The notes beneath the pieces are model-generated. The model searched no databases. It was not told where the DNA came from and was given only the letters and a program-made list of their open reading frames with translations. This document shows positions 35,346 to 46,810 of a DNA stretch of 64,000 bases, piece by piece. The stretch covers positions 290,728,966-290,792,965 of the forward strand of contig CM057009.1 in NCBI GenBank assembly GCA_029891345.1, in the 5' to 3' direction. This stretch comes from Dryococelus australis (taxonomy: Eukaryota; Arthropoda; Insecta; Phasmatodea; Phasmatidae). The stretch's first letter is position 1. Every line of letters starts with the position of its first letter. A program made the translations under genes and the position numbers.

Positions 35346-35659
35346 TTGCCAATAATAACTGATACACACGGTTGAATCAAGTCAGTTGACTTGCTTGGCA
35401 GAATAATTTCATTTTTTTAAGTCAAATTTATGTGTGTGTTAAAACAATCATTCTGTTATTTGTCTTGATTACAAGAATAACTTCAAACCAAATAATTTTG
35501 TTGACCAAACATATGTTTGTGTTGAAACAACCATGATATTGATTGGCTCGACTAGTATGATAGATTTTTTCAATAATATAATTTTGTTGTTTAAAAAAAG
35601 GGGGCTTTTCTTTAACATTCAAAGGGATTTGTATATGTATAACACTATAGTAAAAATCG

Positions 35660-35914
35660 TTATAAGTGGAGACCTGAATAATTCGCGGATTCATTTTGGC
35701 ACAAGCTAGAATTCAAAATACATGCATTATTATAACTTTAGACATTGATCCACACGGTTTTTGACACCTCCTGGAGAACGGTGTCCAATTGTCGCCTTCC
35801 ACTGTGACAGCAGTCAACCAATGTGCAGTTGCTATAGGCGTATTTGTACATAAGACTGTACAGTCTAGTGTGAAGGTCAATGAACTCGCGAATTTTTCAG
35901 GTGGCTACCTATAA
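35660..35914 (-). mobile_element. MITE family 1 (right arm)
   Basis: TTATAAGTGGAGACCTG to GTGGCTACCTATAA, with GACACCTCCTGGAGAACGG inside. Same length as the left-arm copy. Confidence 0.85.
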
Positions 35915-38067
35915 ATGCAGTTAGTTGTTTCTCACGAAAGAAAAATATGTCTACAGTGTAGACTTCAGTACTATAAACACCCAACAGCAGTTTGTCTATT
36001 GTCATTAGTTGCTGTCTGCTTGAGAAGACGTTTTCATATTTCACCCGGCCACTCAGAATTCGGAAACATCGGCACGGCTCCTAGACGATTCGTGTATAAA
36101 CAGTTAACACTTCTAAAAAAAAAGTAATTAAGCCAATCAAGATAAGTAAATTACCCTACAAGGTATTGAAATATAACTTGTCTTGAAATCTTTTCGCAAA
36201 ATTTCTCTACCCCTACATATATGTATTACTTGCAGTGTTTCCTTTGATCAACAAATTTTCTAATCATTGCTATTAATGAAATAATTAACAAGTCGGCGCA
36301 ACATAACTACAATAGGGGGTAACATAACCTCAACAGAAACATACAACAAGCGTGTAGCTTTTATAACCTAGGCGGGATAGCACCAACATTCGACACCTGA
36401 GTGGGAGTTATTGCTTTCAAACATTATGTCACATTACTTAAATTAATCCATATTGACAATAGCTAAACGTAAAATAAAAACAAAACTTACATACCTTAAA
36501 AACTGGTGTTAACTTAAAAAAAAAAACTCACAAAAGAAGCAGCGTTCATCTTCGCCCGTCATGATTGACTGATTCTCGTTCGCTACCAACCAAGTTCGTT
36601 GTTCAGTTTCACGTATTCCAAACGGTTAAATGAACAATGCCAAAAAAGTTGAGCAAGCATACTGTTGATATAAGCAAATGGTTTTATAAAGGAGTGAGTG
36701 CATAGAATTTTACAAACAAATATATTATTTGTGAACAATTCAAATAGATAATTAGTTGAAAGTAATAAACATTTCAAAATACTGCAACAACTGCAAAACG
36801 TACGTTCGATTCAAACAAATATATTGACATAAATAATTGGCCGTAGTCTAAAGAACGCAATAGTTTCTTCAAAATTATGTGCTTAATTTAACAATAGTTG
36901 ATTTGAAATAGCAAAATAATTGTTAACTCTATTTATTTGGTGTTCAGAATAATCCTTTTTCATAGTGAGTTAGCATTAACTAACAAACTCAAACATAACT
37001 GTAAAATAAAAAAATTTTTTTCTAACTCATTCGTAGAAATGTAAAATGAATGTATGACACTGTTGTAAGATTGTTGTAAGTGGTTGTTTTTGCGGAATCT
37101 GGACTTATCCATTCGTCTTAATTCTCACTTCAGTATAAAATTTTTTAACTTTTCACATGTATTCAATACACATTGAAACACACTCATAATGAAATTTAAA
37201 AATAATTTCTTCAATCTCTTTTTATAAATCAGAAGTACAAACAAACTAATTAACAATTTTGCGCAGAGATGACGTGAATTTACGGAAATTTCTGTAAGAT
37301 ATGCGAAAAGTCCGTTATTGAAACGGCAACGTATTGTAATTTTACGGAGATTTATGGTTAATTTTTACCAATTGTTTTCCGAAATTTCTCCGAAATGATT
37401 ATTTACATTTTAGAATGTTTTTACAAGAAATCGGTCGTAGACTTCAAAAGGCCTGGGTTCGGCCAGTGCTGCCATTTTCACGGCTAGCAACACTCCGGCA
37501 TGTATGAGTCTATCCTCCTATTCTCATCTGGCTCGCAAAATGTGCCTTCTTATTGGAGACACACTTTCCATTGTTCATCCACTAAGGTGCGCAGAGACTT
37601 CGCATTTGTTGTTTTTTTTCCTCACAAATTCCTGCTGTGGCAATAGTTAATGAAGAAAAAGAGAGAGAAAGCGAAAGAGAGATAGAGAGTGTGTGTGTTT
37701 TAAATTAAGACTGGATCACTCCTTAAGAAATAATCTTGAGAAACATCGAGCAGGAGACTGTAAAAGATGTAGATATTACGTCAAAAATGATTACTCTGTT
37801 TGTGAATAAAATAATGTTAGCTACGTATGAATACTACACGATGTTATTCAGTAAAACCTATTACTGTTGTATTTCGTATAACAGTTGTACGCTATATTAG
37901 TAAATTAAATATCATGCAAAAGTCAAAAGCGCACGTATTCAGTAACAATGAACAATACTCTTTAATTTGATAACGTACGATTACAAGGAAATGAGAAATG
38001 TTCGTCTTTCGTGATATCCGGACCTTTTAGAACTGAGACACCAAACCACTCTTCCGATCATTTTCGT
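35915..38067. other. Unassigned part of right arm
   Basis: Counterpart of 8830-10984. GA-rich microsatellite at 37655-37700. ORFs such as 35915-36127 have no recognisable domain. Confidence 0.45.
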
Positions 38068-38075
38068 GTTGTGAG

Positions 38076-39731
38076 TAGGGTTCGAACGATACTATCGATA
38101 CCGAGCAAGTATTGATACTTTGAGCCTCGATATCCGATACTTGAGTACTCGATGCCACCATCCGATACTAGAATACTTACTCGATACAAACTCCCGATTC
38201 CTTGAATAAGTACTCATTAAAGAAGTGAATGTGGTTGTTATCTCTTTACATTGGCGTCTCTGTGCACCTCATTGTTATAACCATTGAGAAAATATCCACC
38301 AGAGATTCTTGCTTGCCACCAGTGTGCGCAGCATAGTTTTTTTTTAATAGCTAAATCCACAGATATGTTTATTATTAATCAGCCATTAAAACTGAGAGAT
38401 AGGCAAAGGTTTGAATTCGGCATTTGCTCTCGGTCAAGAAACGTAAGCAAGGCAATACATTTAATTACTTTTTTTTAATTGGTATTTCTTATTTTATAGA
38501 ATTTAAAATTAACAATTCCATATAAATGATTACACATGAACATAAAAACGTTCTTCATAATAGTGAAATAACATTGAAAGAATATAAAAAAAATGTTCAC
38601 GTGCAAGATTGCCTTGAATATGAAAGCAAATATTAACATTTTACCTTTGAAGAATGTTCATGGAAAATAAGCATTTAAAAATCAACTTGTAGCTTCAAAA
38701 AATGGGAGTTTATGATTACCTGAGCACCAAACACATTCTGTTTAGACTATTTTGCATGTAGATGCAAAGTTGGTTTTCTGTGAAGAATAGCTACAAAATA
38801 AATTAAAGATCTATATTTTAGTAGGGGCACACATTTACTGTATATGACTACGTACATACATTTTGACAATAATATAAACGGAGTGTCCCAATTTAGCGCC
38901 AGCATAAAATACGACCCATTGCGATACCAGCGCACCATGCTGCTCAAATCGTCCCTATGCATTACTCCCCATAGGAAATCCCCTCTTCATTGTTTTTATC
39001 TTGAACATAAAGATGTAAATATTGTACAGACTGTATTTGTAATTTCATGTACTGTCGCTTTGGGAAAAATGCAATCTCATTGCATATAATTTTCATATAA
39101 TTTTCTATGCTGTTTATCGTTAATGATTATTGTTGAAAATGTTGGGAATTTCAAAATTGTGTCCAGAAATAGTAACTAACGAGGGTCATTTTCGTAACTT
39201 TTTATTTGATCTCTTTTTTTGGATCAGAGTCCTTACAGATGTTGTTGATGCAAATTCAAGGAATTTTCAAGAACTTTCCAAGGATTGAAAGAAAAATTTC
39301 ATGGAACAAGTTAATTATGTAATTTAACAATATGTTAATGTTGCAACAATTTTCATTATAACGCTGTGTATTAAGAAATACAGAAATAAAGTAATATAAA
39401 TGATCTTCGGTAACTTATTATTTAATCTCTGTTGTCACATGTGGTGAAGAAGTAAAAAAAATCCAATTTTGATAATGTTCTAATGTAATAAATATTTATT
39501 GTAAAATTATATGTATGTAAATCATAAAAAAATTAATATTTTTACTGGAGAAAATGATTTCATTTGTCAGTTATACACTATCAAGCGACAAAAGTTTTCT
39601 GTACTAAATGTATGCGATACTGAGTAGTATCGACTACATTAAAGTCGATACTTCTTATGTATCAATATCTGTGGTTCGATACCAAGTAGAGTATTTGGTA
39701 TCGTTACCTAAGGCCGCTATTTCTAACCCTA
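38076..39731 (+). mobile_element. Non-autonomous hAT element, complete, with 8-bp target duplication
   Basis: 1,656 bp bounded by TAGGGTTCGAACGATAC and, reverse complemented, TAGGGTTAGAAATAGCGG, and flanked on both sides by GTTGTGAG (38068-38075 and 39732-39739). An exact 8-bp duplication plus TAGGGTT-type ends is the hAT signature. Both subterminal regions are dense in GTATCGATAC-like palindromic motifs (38090-38190 and 39600-39705), likely transposase binding sites. No transposase domain is visible inside; a 64-codon ORF at 38284 is not recognised. It would depend on an autonomous relative. Confidence 0.92.
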
Positions 39732-39739
39732 GTTGTGAG

Positions 39740-41629
39740 GCCTGACAAAAATGAACACACAAAAAATATTATAACAGGTGATTATACCATCGGTTGTTCG
39801 ACATTAATAAAACACTTCTGAGAGATTTGCGTAGATTATAGTTAACTCCAACTTTGTTTACTTTCACCACATGTAAAATTATCAGTGGAAAGGACCCTTT
39901 CACTTTATTATTCCTGCGTCGATAAAGTATAACTGTGAATTGTTTAAACGTAAATAGGTCATTATTGTGATAAATGTAATTGAAACATGCACAAAGAAAA
40001 CATCCAATAATGTAAGAAAATCTATAGTACATGGAAATAAAAGTCACGCATTTAATACGAAGTTAAGACATGGAAATAATTACCCCATTTTCTTAACGGT
40101 GCATTACGAGAGTTACTGTAAGAGTTCTACAAGTATTTCAATGAAATGCACACTTTGGCAAAAATTAGCCGAAGAAAAAACACAGACACACGAAGAAAGC
40201 AATGAAATACTCGACAAGAACGTGGAGACCAAAACAGTACATAGTAGTCCATAAAATATTAACTACGAGCGAAAAACAACAAAATGGACAAGAAAGCAGC
40301 CACGGTGGACATGAATCAAGAACAGATTATTTCATGGACAGAGTACAGCGAAATAATTAAATCCAACTATAATACACCGAGAAATAATCCACTCAATCTG
40401 ATAAGAGTAAAAAATACAACTTTTGAGTACACAGTGAAACAAAAGAAACAAAAAAAGGATCAGCATAGATAATAGCTACAATAAATAAAACACGGATAAT
40501 AATATAATTTCGTTGCCAACTTAAGTGTAAAATAAATTAAAATATATAAAACCACAAAAAACACCAAGAAAAGGTCAGCTACAGTGGTGAAAAAAAAAAA
40601 CAGAAGGCACGACGCGACATCCTTAGACTACTGCGATTGTATGATATATCCCCTCTCACATAAATAAGGGGACAGATTCCATGCTCCTAAAGGTCATCAA
40701 GTCATTTTTTTTGTAGTTTCGTTGGTATTGTCTTGTTCAGTCATTTAATATTGTTTTTTGTCTAAGTAAGTAAGTTTTTCATTTCTCTGGCTTCTCGTCC
40801 CGTTTAGTTATTTTTGTTATTTTTATATTTTATTATTGGATCTTCTTCTCGTACCACTTTTGAAAATTGTCGTTTCTATGTGTTTTACGTTTGAATTTAA
40901 TTACTCTTGATTATTTTCTTTATACTGTGACCAGGAAATTATCTTTTCCTGATTTGCGTTCATTGTGGAGGTTTTCCATCAATTTTTTGTCCAGTTTGTT
41001 ACCTTTTACTCTTTTTTTTTAATATTTTATTGACTGCTAGGTACTTCTTTGGTTTTTGTTGTTCAATTTCTGAGATAAATATTGGTTAATTTTTTTTACT
41101 TATGCTTACTTTTGTCAGTGGCTGCAGTCCATTTAATTACTTACAAAAACATATTTTTGGTTATCGATGTCATCTTTGTTGGTGGCTTGCCATTCTGTGC
41201 GTTTGTAAAAATATACGCGGTTAGCAAAGGGAATTTTTTTTCAAAGTTTGACTTCATGTGTTCAGTATACCGTGAACCACCTATTCAAAGTATTTCCTCG
41301 CGTTTTCGGAGATATTCCCCTGACTCGAATCAAGGCAGCTGTGTATCACTTCTTCACACTCGTTTGCCCCCCCCCTTTTTTTTTTTTTTTTTTTGCATTT
41401 TCGCAAACAGCGCTAGAAATACCTTTCCTCGTCTCAGAATGGAAACATACAATTGAACAGTTTTCATCCGTGCGGTCAATCCTACATGTGCTAAATAATT
41501 TCGCAATAGAAATTACCATCGTCTGAAAAAAAAACTTAATTACACCGTAGCAATAATTATGCATTTGTTACAAAACATTCTTCGGAAACTAATTGCCAAT
41601 ATCTTTTCGGGGCATTACACACAAACTAC
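39740..41629. other. AT-rich sequence with two unrecognised adjacent ORFs
   Basis: ORFs at 39967-40254 (95 codons, Lys/Glu/Thr-rich C-terminal half) and 40284-40472 (62 codons, MDKKAATVDMNQEQIIS start) lie 29 bp apart on the plus strand. Their composition is less extreme than the surrounding AT-driven ORFs but I recognise no domain. The rest, including a C-run/T-run at 41366-41395, shows nothing. Confidence 0.35.
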
Positions 41630-42060
41630 ACTGAGAAAAAAGTTTGTACATCAAAATTGAATACTTCCTATAGTAACACAAATGATCGTACTTTTACAAA
41701 AAAGAAAAGTTTGTTTACCTGTTGCTTTTGTACTTGTGCAAAAACAGGATTTGTAGAACTACATAGAAATTGATACAGTAATACTGATATTTGTAAAATT
41801 TACAAGCTTTAACTTGTAACGACACAAAAAAATTTTTTGATAACTAGTTTCAAAATTTCTTTGTAAAATTGCTGAAAAAATTGTGTGTGAGAAAATTTTA
41901 CGTTGCGGTACTGTGTTACGTGCGAAACCAATGATGAATTTAGGTGAGTAATTTCTGCAGACTTTAAGTGTAATATAAATATGGAGGAACGTAAAGAGTT
42001 TTGCATGGTTCAGAAAATAGCATGTGTTCTAAAGCAGTAAATATTTCAAAATTTAAATAA
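41630..42060 (+). repeat. MITE family 3-like left end
   Basis: Starts ACACTGAGAAAAAAGTTTGT, the terminal sequence of the element at 43157-44131, and continues AT-rich. I could not find the opposite terminus, so it is treated as partial. Confidence 0.4.
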
Positions 42061-42099
42061 ATAGGAGAATTTATTTTTGTACCCATTGCACAAGGAACT

Positions 42100-42626
42100 A
42101 TTTATAAAACTTTAACAATTGCGGTTTATGGTTGGCGTGTACAACTGCGAATATGAATTTTAACATTTCGCCACATATACACGTAATAATATTGATCAGA
42201 CTACGTTCGTTTAGAATGCTGTTATTACTTCTACTGCTTTCTGGTGAGCTGTCACTCCTCGTTGCTAGCGTTAGAGTGGCCCCAGAGGGACAGCCGTGGG
42301 TTGGTCGATAAAACCCACAAATGCCGCGACCAATTAGGAGTACCGCGGCCTGACCTGTTCGGTCCCCTTTGAGGTCCCCTGCAGCGACTGCTATGGCCAT
42401 TCAGGCAGACTCGGCGGTTACAGTGGCTTGCCAGCTGGGACTTCACTGCTAATACAGCTACACTCGGCTTCCGATACTGCCCCGGCGGGGGCGGCGTGAG
42501 GCGGGTGGTGCCTCTATCTGGTTGCAGACCTGCGTGATTATAACAGTTATAACTAGCCAGGGACCGGGGAACTTGGAGAATTCATGTCACGACCAGCTGG
42601 TCTTGATGTTCCCGCCTACCTGGAGC
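42100..42626. other. GC-rich block, unrecognised
   Basis: 42250-42560 is far richer in GC than its surroundings (CCCGGCGGGGGCGGCGTGAG near 42480). Overlapping minus-strand ORFs are open through it (100 and 64 codons) without a recognisable domain. It could be the 5' region of a retroelement. Confidence 0.35.
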
Positions 42627-43156
42627 GTGAAATGTTTTGCAGTGTGTTTGAAACACATTTCTTTTTTCTACGAGACTATTTAACGTGCGTCCAGTCTGCT
42701 GTTCTACGAAAAGTAAACACACATCGGACAATGGCTGTTAAGTGCTTTCATGACGACACGGGCATTATAAATACCATTTCAGAGCACTCCAACGTAGCTG
42801 AAGCCGGCTTTCAAGACGGCACGGGCATTAGAAACACCATTTCAGAGCACTCCAACGTAGCTGAAGACGGCTTTCAAGACAGCATGGTCATTAGAAACAC
42901 CATTTAAGAGCACTCCAACGTAGCTAAAGACGGCTTTCAAGACGACACGGGCATTAGAAACACAACTTAAGTGCACTCCTGCGTAACTAAATACGGTTTT
43001 TTTCAAAGCGTCATATACACACAATATTACTCAAGGGCCCTACATTAAACCTTGCCATAGAGTTTCCACCAGTAAAATTATAGACTCACCCCTGGAAGTA
43101 CCATAGGTAGACGCAGCATGACGATAACAATCTACGAAATTTCAGAGCACTTGATG
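42627..43156 (+). repeat. Repeat G, copy 1, with expanded 63-bp units
   Basis: Shares GTGTTTGAAA, CTACGAAAAGTAAACAC, TTTCAAAGCG, the ACCAGTAAAATTA-like motif and CCATAGGTAGACGCAGCA with 56084-56420. Between them it has about four copies of a 63-bp unit where the relative has one. It is interrupted at 43157 and resumes at 44132 with CGTGGCAGAGTCGCCCTTATC. Confidence 0.65.
42740..43010 (+). repeat. 63-bp tandem repeat, about four units
   Basis: The motif around ACGGGCATTA recurs at 42758, 42821, 42884 and 42947, exactly 63 bp apart. Each unit also holds CAGAGCACTCCAACGTAGCTGA and GGCTTTCAAGAC. Sixty-three is 21 codons, so the plus-strand frame repeats NTISEHSNVAE-like peptides until a stop in the third unit. 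Confidence 0.92.
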
Positions 43157-44131
43157 CACTGAGAGAAATTTTTGTAGCAGACCACAGAATATTTGTGTGT
43201 ATAAGGACAAAAATATATTTAGTTGCTTCAACAAACTACTGTGTTGAGTAAACAAAACTTGAAAAGCAGCAAAATTAAGTTTTTCCGTCTAACAAAAAAC
43301 ACGCTTAGTTAAAAAAAAAACCTCTATTGTGGTGCGCCAAGATAAATTAGACTGTCAACGAAATATTTAGTTGTATCAACTCTACACAGTTGTTTGGTTT
43401 CTCATTTCATTACCTTAGTTCGAAAATATAACTCGAGATTTTGTTTGTATTTTTTGTTACTATTTGGATAGGAACATTGTTTCTTAGTGCGTTTATTAAT
43501 GCTTCATAATTGCATAAAATTCATAATAAAACATTTCCATTTCATCAGTTGTGACTTTAGCTGAGATTGCTAAGGACGCGGCGCTCAAGCGTAAACAGTC
43601 GAGGTTCGAATCTCGATCGGGATTCCATTTTTTTTTATGTTAGCCGAAACTGTTTAACCCATTCAGACCAACTGTACTCATTTGTGTACATTACGTGCGT
43701 GTAGGTAATTTTTTTGGCGTGTGCTGCACAATACTAAACTCAGTGACCAATGATCTTACCTGTGGGTAACTGATTCGCAAATCGTCTACTGGCTTTGGCT
43801 CTGATTTACTCACATAACTGTAGTCGAACACATAGCCTTCAGCTCATTGGCTATCACAACACATTAAGTGTAACGTTGACTTAAGTACAACACGCACCAA
43901 AAATTTTTTTTTGTTTGCAACACTTGAAACCGTAAATTAAAATGGGGTCTGAAAGGGCAATGAACGTAGAGGCAAAGAAATATTAAGTTGCACAAACTTA
44001 ATCTTTGTTTTGAACAGTCAACAAAATATTTTGGTTCCAAGAAACTAAATAATTCATTGCCCCTACACGGACAATCAATTTGATTGTCTCAGACAAACTT
44101 CGTTTGAGTAAACCAAAACTTTTTCTCAGTG
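43157..44131. mobile_element. MITE family 3, inserted into repeat G
   Basis: 975 bp between CACTGAGAGAAATTTTTGT and, at the other end, AAAACTTTTTCTCAGTG. Repeat G continues on both sides as judged from the uninterrupted relative at 56 kb. The interior is AT-rich with a tRNA-like segment. No transposase seen; superfamily not assigned. Confidence 0.65.
43545..43627 (+). other. tRNA-like sequence (A and B boxes), not an intact tRNA
   Basis: TTAGCTGAGATTGCTAAGGAC resembles a Leu/Ser-type A box with long D loop, and GGTTCGAATCTC is a perfect B box. The 5' and 3' ends do not pair into an acceptor stem and the anticodon arm is not convincing. It is followed by a T-run. Probably a tRNA-derived retroposon head. 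Confidence 0.55.
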
Positions 44132-44279
44132 TGTGCGTGGCAGAGTCGCCCTTATCACACGCGCGCTTCTAGGCCTCGTACGCCGAAAATAGCTGCAGTT
44201 TTGCGCTAACCTTAAGGTGGATTCGCAACCGCCACCTGGCGTACGTATGTACTGACGTATCTAAGTTAAACCCACTAGA

Positions 44280-44508
44280 GTCTGTTCACGGCAAAGTGAG
44301 CACATTTGAGGCCCTAGTTACTTTTTACTTTCAGCGATTTTTTAATCCTTTAACCTTTTTTCTAATCAATATTGCCATGTAAGTAATAAAATCAATGTGT
44401 ATATTCCACCACACTCAGAATTTAATATCTAAAACTAAAATAAAATATATTTATAGATCATTATTCCGAATGCTTTCATAAGTGTTCACTTTACCGTGAA
44501 TAGCCTAC
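44280..44508 (+). mobile_element. MITE family 2, internally deleted
   Basis: GTCTGTTCACGGCAAAGTGAGCACA to GTTCACTTTACCGTGAATAGCC in only 229 bp. Both termini are good but the usual interior is replaced by AT-rich sequence. Confidence 0.75.
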
Positions 44509-44685
44509 ATACACATGTAAGCATGCACATTCACATTTAGCGTAAGTACGTGGAAAAACGGACGGAGTAGCTTAACTTTAAACTTTAGGACGTACGTACG
44601 TGCGTCTGGCACGTTACGTGGAGGTTGTGAATCAAGCTTTAACGTTTACAGTCATAGTATGTTCTATATATACATATATATGAGT

Positions 44686-45250
44686 CCGTGATTTCGAATA
44701 CCTGGGGGTGATGTTCACACAAGATGAATCGTGTCAGACAGATATCAAAGCAATAATCCAAGTTGGAAAAATATATGTGTAAGTCACGCGGTCTGTCGAG
44801 GAAGTTAAAATTCCAGTTATACATGACAATGCCCCAACCTGTGGCGCTGCATGGATGTAGTAATATTTGGAGAGAGCGTACGGAAACATGACATCTTCTT
44901 GTTTTCGAGCGGAAAGATCTAAGAAAGATTTTCGGTCCGGTAAGAGATGCGACTACTGTAAAACGGAGGATCCGACATAATCATGAACTGGCTGAGGCGC
45001 ATATAAGTCCGAATATAGCAGGAAGTAATGAGAAGCAAACGCAACGCCTTGTGCTAGCAGATCATGTCGTTCGGATGTACGCACATCGGTGGTCGTTGAA
45101 AGTTCTATATTTTGTTCCTAGTGGAAGAAGACAACTAGGTAGTCCAAGAAAGACGCAGAGGGATGGAATCCGAGAGGACTTACTACAATTAGGCAAAAAG
45201 GACAACTGGAGACGAAGGACAAGAGACAGCACACATTGGAGGAGGAACCT
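44686..45250 (+). pseudogene. 3' end of a LINE (non-LTR) ORF2, reverse-transcriptase C-terminal region
   Basis: Reading across frames gives FEYLGVMFTQDE (the YLG motif after the RT palm), then LLVFERKDLRKIFGPV, then HNHELAEAHISPNI, then a long open stretch from 45051 with HVVRMYAHRWSLKVLYF, PSGRRQLGSPRKTQRDGIREDL and WRRRTRDSTHWRR. This order (GHVxRM, GRRxxGRPRxxWxDGI, W-rich tail) is the standard C terminus of insect LINE ORF2 proteins. Frameshifts and stops near 44750-44900 and loss of all upstream parts make it dead. Clade not decidable from this piece. A SINE in opposite orientation begins directly after it. Confidence 0.8.
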
Positions 45251-45251
45251 T

Positions 45252-45497
45252 GAAACTGAAGAGCGAGTGAAGAGATTTGGGCGGCTCTTAACAGCGAGAG
45301 TGTCTGAGGCGAGTGCGGAGCAGCGCCGGAAGGAAAGGGCGGAGAAAACGGGATATCCCCGAGAAAACCCGCCAGTCAGAAGCATCTACTGGCAAGATTC
45401 CCACATGCGAAAATCCTTAAGCGGCCCGTGCCGGGAATTGAACTCGTTTCGCCCTGGTGGGAGGCGAGCAGGTTAACCGCTCAGACACCGCGGTCCC
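45252..45497 (-). mobile_element. tRNA-derived SINE, copy 3
   Basis: Minus strand: GGGACCGCGGTGTCTGAGCGG head, CTCGCCTCCCACCAGGG, GGGAATCTTGCCAGTAGATG body, and the 3' end CTGTTAAGAGCCGCCCAAATC. A 107-codon minus-strand ORF reading GGFSRGYPVFSALSFRRC is the usual SINE-derived spurious protein. Confidence 0.88.
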
Positions 45498-45936
45498 AAG
45501 GACCTTGTAGTTGCGCGCGGTCCCCTGAGCCTGATCGCGTGATTATGATGATGATGATGGTGAGTATCCCGTGTACAGTATAAGATGCGGCACGGAAGTA
45601 AATTTTGCTGCCTGCGCTGTACACAGCAGAAAACAGCGTTCAATACGAGGAGTCCCTTACGTGGCGGGCAGGCATGATTTGTCGTAGATAACAAGTACCT
45701 TTGTTGCATGAAGAGCCGTTAGCAATGATATCAACCACAAACACGTTTCCATTGGCCTCGACGTATGACAGAACTCTATGCTGCAGAGTTCCGAACAAAA
45801 GCGTTGGTTCGTTAAAACAATCAATATTTTATATCTATCTGAAACTGAAGCTGTTAAATCACACTTGTGTTTCTGTTAGGTATGCAACTGGATCGTAGTT
45901 TTCAATACACTCCCAGGTGAACTCTTAGCCAATGAC
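45498..45936. other. Unassigned sequence
   Basis: Contains an (ATG)n-like stretch at 45544-45560. Nothing else recognised. Confidence 0.45.
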
Positions 45937-46183
45937 TAGAGACCTGGAAAATTCGTGAGTTCAATGACCTGCAGGCTGGACTATACAGTCTTATGTTCAA
46001 ATATGCTTATATTAACTGCTCATTGGTTGTCTGCTGTCACAGTGGAAAGTGACAATTTGACGCCGTTCTACAGGAGGTGTCAAACGCCGTGTGGACCAAT
46101 GGTTAAGGTTATATAATATAAATTCACGTGTTTTGAATTCTAGCTGGTCCCAAAATAAATCCGCGAATTGTTCAGGTCCTCTG
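45937..46183 (+). mobile_element. MITE family 1
   Basis: AGAGACCTGGAAAATTCGTGAG to CGCGAATTGTTCAGGTCCTC, with GTCTGCTGTCACAGTGG and CTACAGGAGGTGTCAAAC inside. Confidence 0.85.
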
Positions 46184-46489
46184 TAAGGAAACAAGCACTG
46201 AGTCCCGTGCCACCTAGTGTGAGGTAAGTGGCTACACACTGGGGCTGCGGCCAATGAAAAAATAGCCGAAGCTCGAAAATAAATATGGCAGAGAAGTCTT
46301 TCCTACAGGTAGTCGAAATCGAGAAATTAAACTGTCCGGGATAGCAGCGTATCGCCCGTACAGCAACAGGCTTTCTAAATGGAAGCGTAGCTGTCCGTCC
46401 TCCTTGGAAAAGCAACATGGGCGAAACCGTAAGACGAAGACTCAGAATAACTAAGAAGACAGAAGTGAAACTGCGCCTTGTTCCTTGAC
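46184..46489. other. Unassigned sequence
   Basis: Overlapping minus-strand ORFs (80 and 131 codons) cross this interval in different frames; neither resembles a known family. Confidence 0.35.
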
Positions 46490-46628
46490 CTCCAGCTAAA
46501 CACGCCAGCAATATCGCGTCACCAGTCAGCACCATGACGCAACGCCGTTCACCAATCAGCGCCTGCTAACTTACTTGCCAGTCACAAATCCAGCCAATAG
46601 CAGTCTTTCGCAACTCGCGGTGCACTGG
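46490..46628 (-). repeat. Repeat J, inverted copy with CCAAT motifs
   Basis: CACCAATCAGCGCCTGC and CAGCCAATAGCAG are the complement of the ATTGG motifs at 25411-25490; the order and roughly 35-45-bp spacing are similar. Confidence 0.4.
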
Positions 46629-46810
46629 GAAAAAGGTTTTGTCGTATCGAACACAGTTTGTTTGGCGTGACCGAGTTAATTGTTTGTATAGGGGCAAAGA
46701 AATATTTTGTTGTTGAAACCAAATTTTTTTTTTCTTATTTGGTTACACCAAATGAAGATTTGATTGGTGAAACTTAAGCTTTGTTTTGTGCTCCGCACAG
46801 TAAACAGTTC
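46629..46810 (-). repeat. MITE family 3 fragment
   Basis: GCACTGGGAAAAAGGTTTTG end followed by TTGTTTGTATAGGGGCAAAG, which matches the inverted right part of 43157-44131 (CAATGAATTATTTAGTTTC region). The opposite end is missing. Confidence 0.5.

Larger units (their letters stand above)
31458..39086 (-). repeat. Right arm of 7.6-kb inverted duplication
   Basis: This 7,629-bp block is the reverse complement of 7807-15427. Its outer boundary at 39086 falls inside a complete hAT element, and its inner boundary adjoins a pogo fragment. The complete hAT with target duplication here argues that this is the older locus. Confidence 0.93.

Noticed and set aside
42584..43024. CRISPR-like regularly spaced repeats
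   Set aside because: The spacing is an ordinary 63-bp tandem repeat with no unique spacers, in eukaryotic DNA.
43545..43627. Functional tRNA gene
   Set aside because: A and B boxes are good, but no acceptor stem forms and the anticodon arm is unconvincing; kept only as a tRNA-like sequence.
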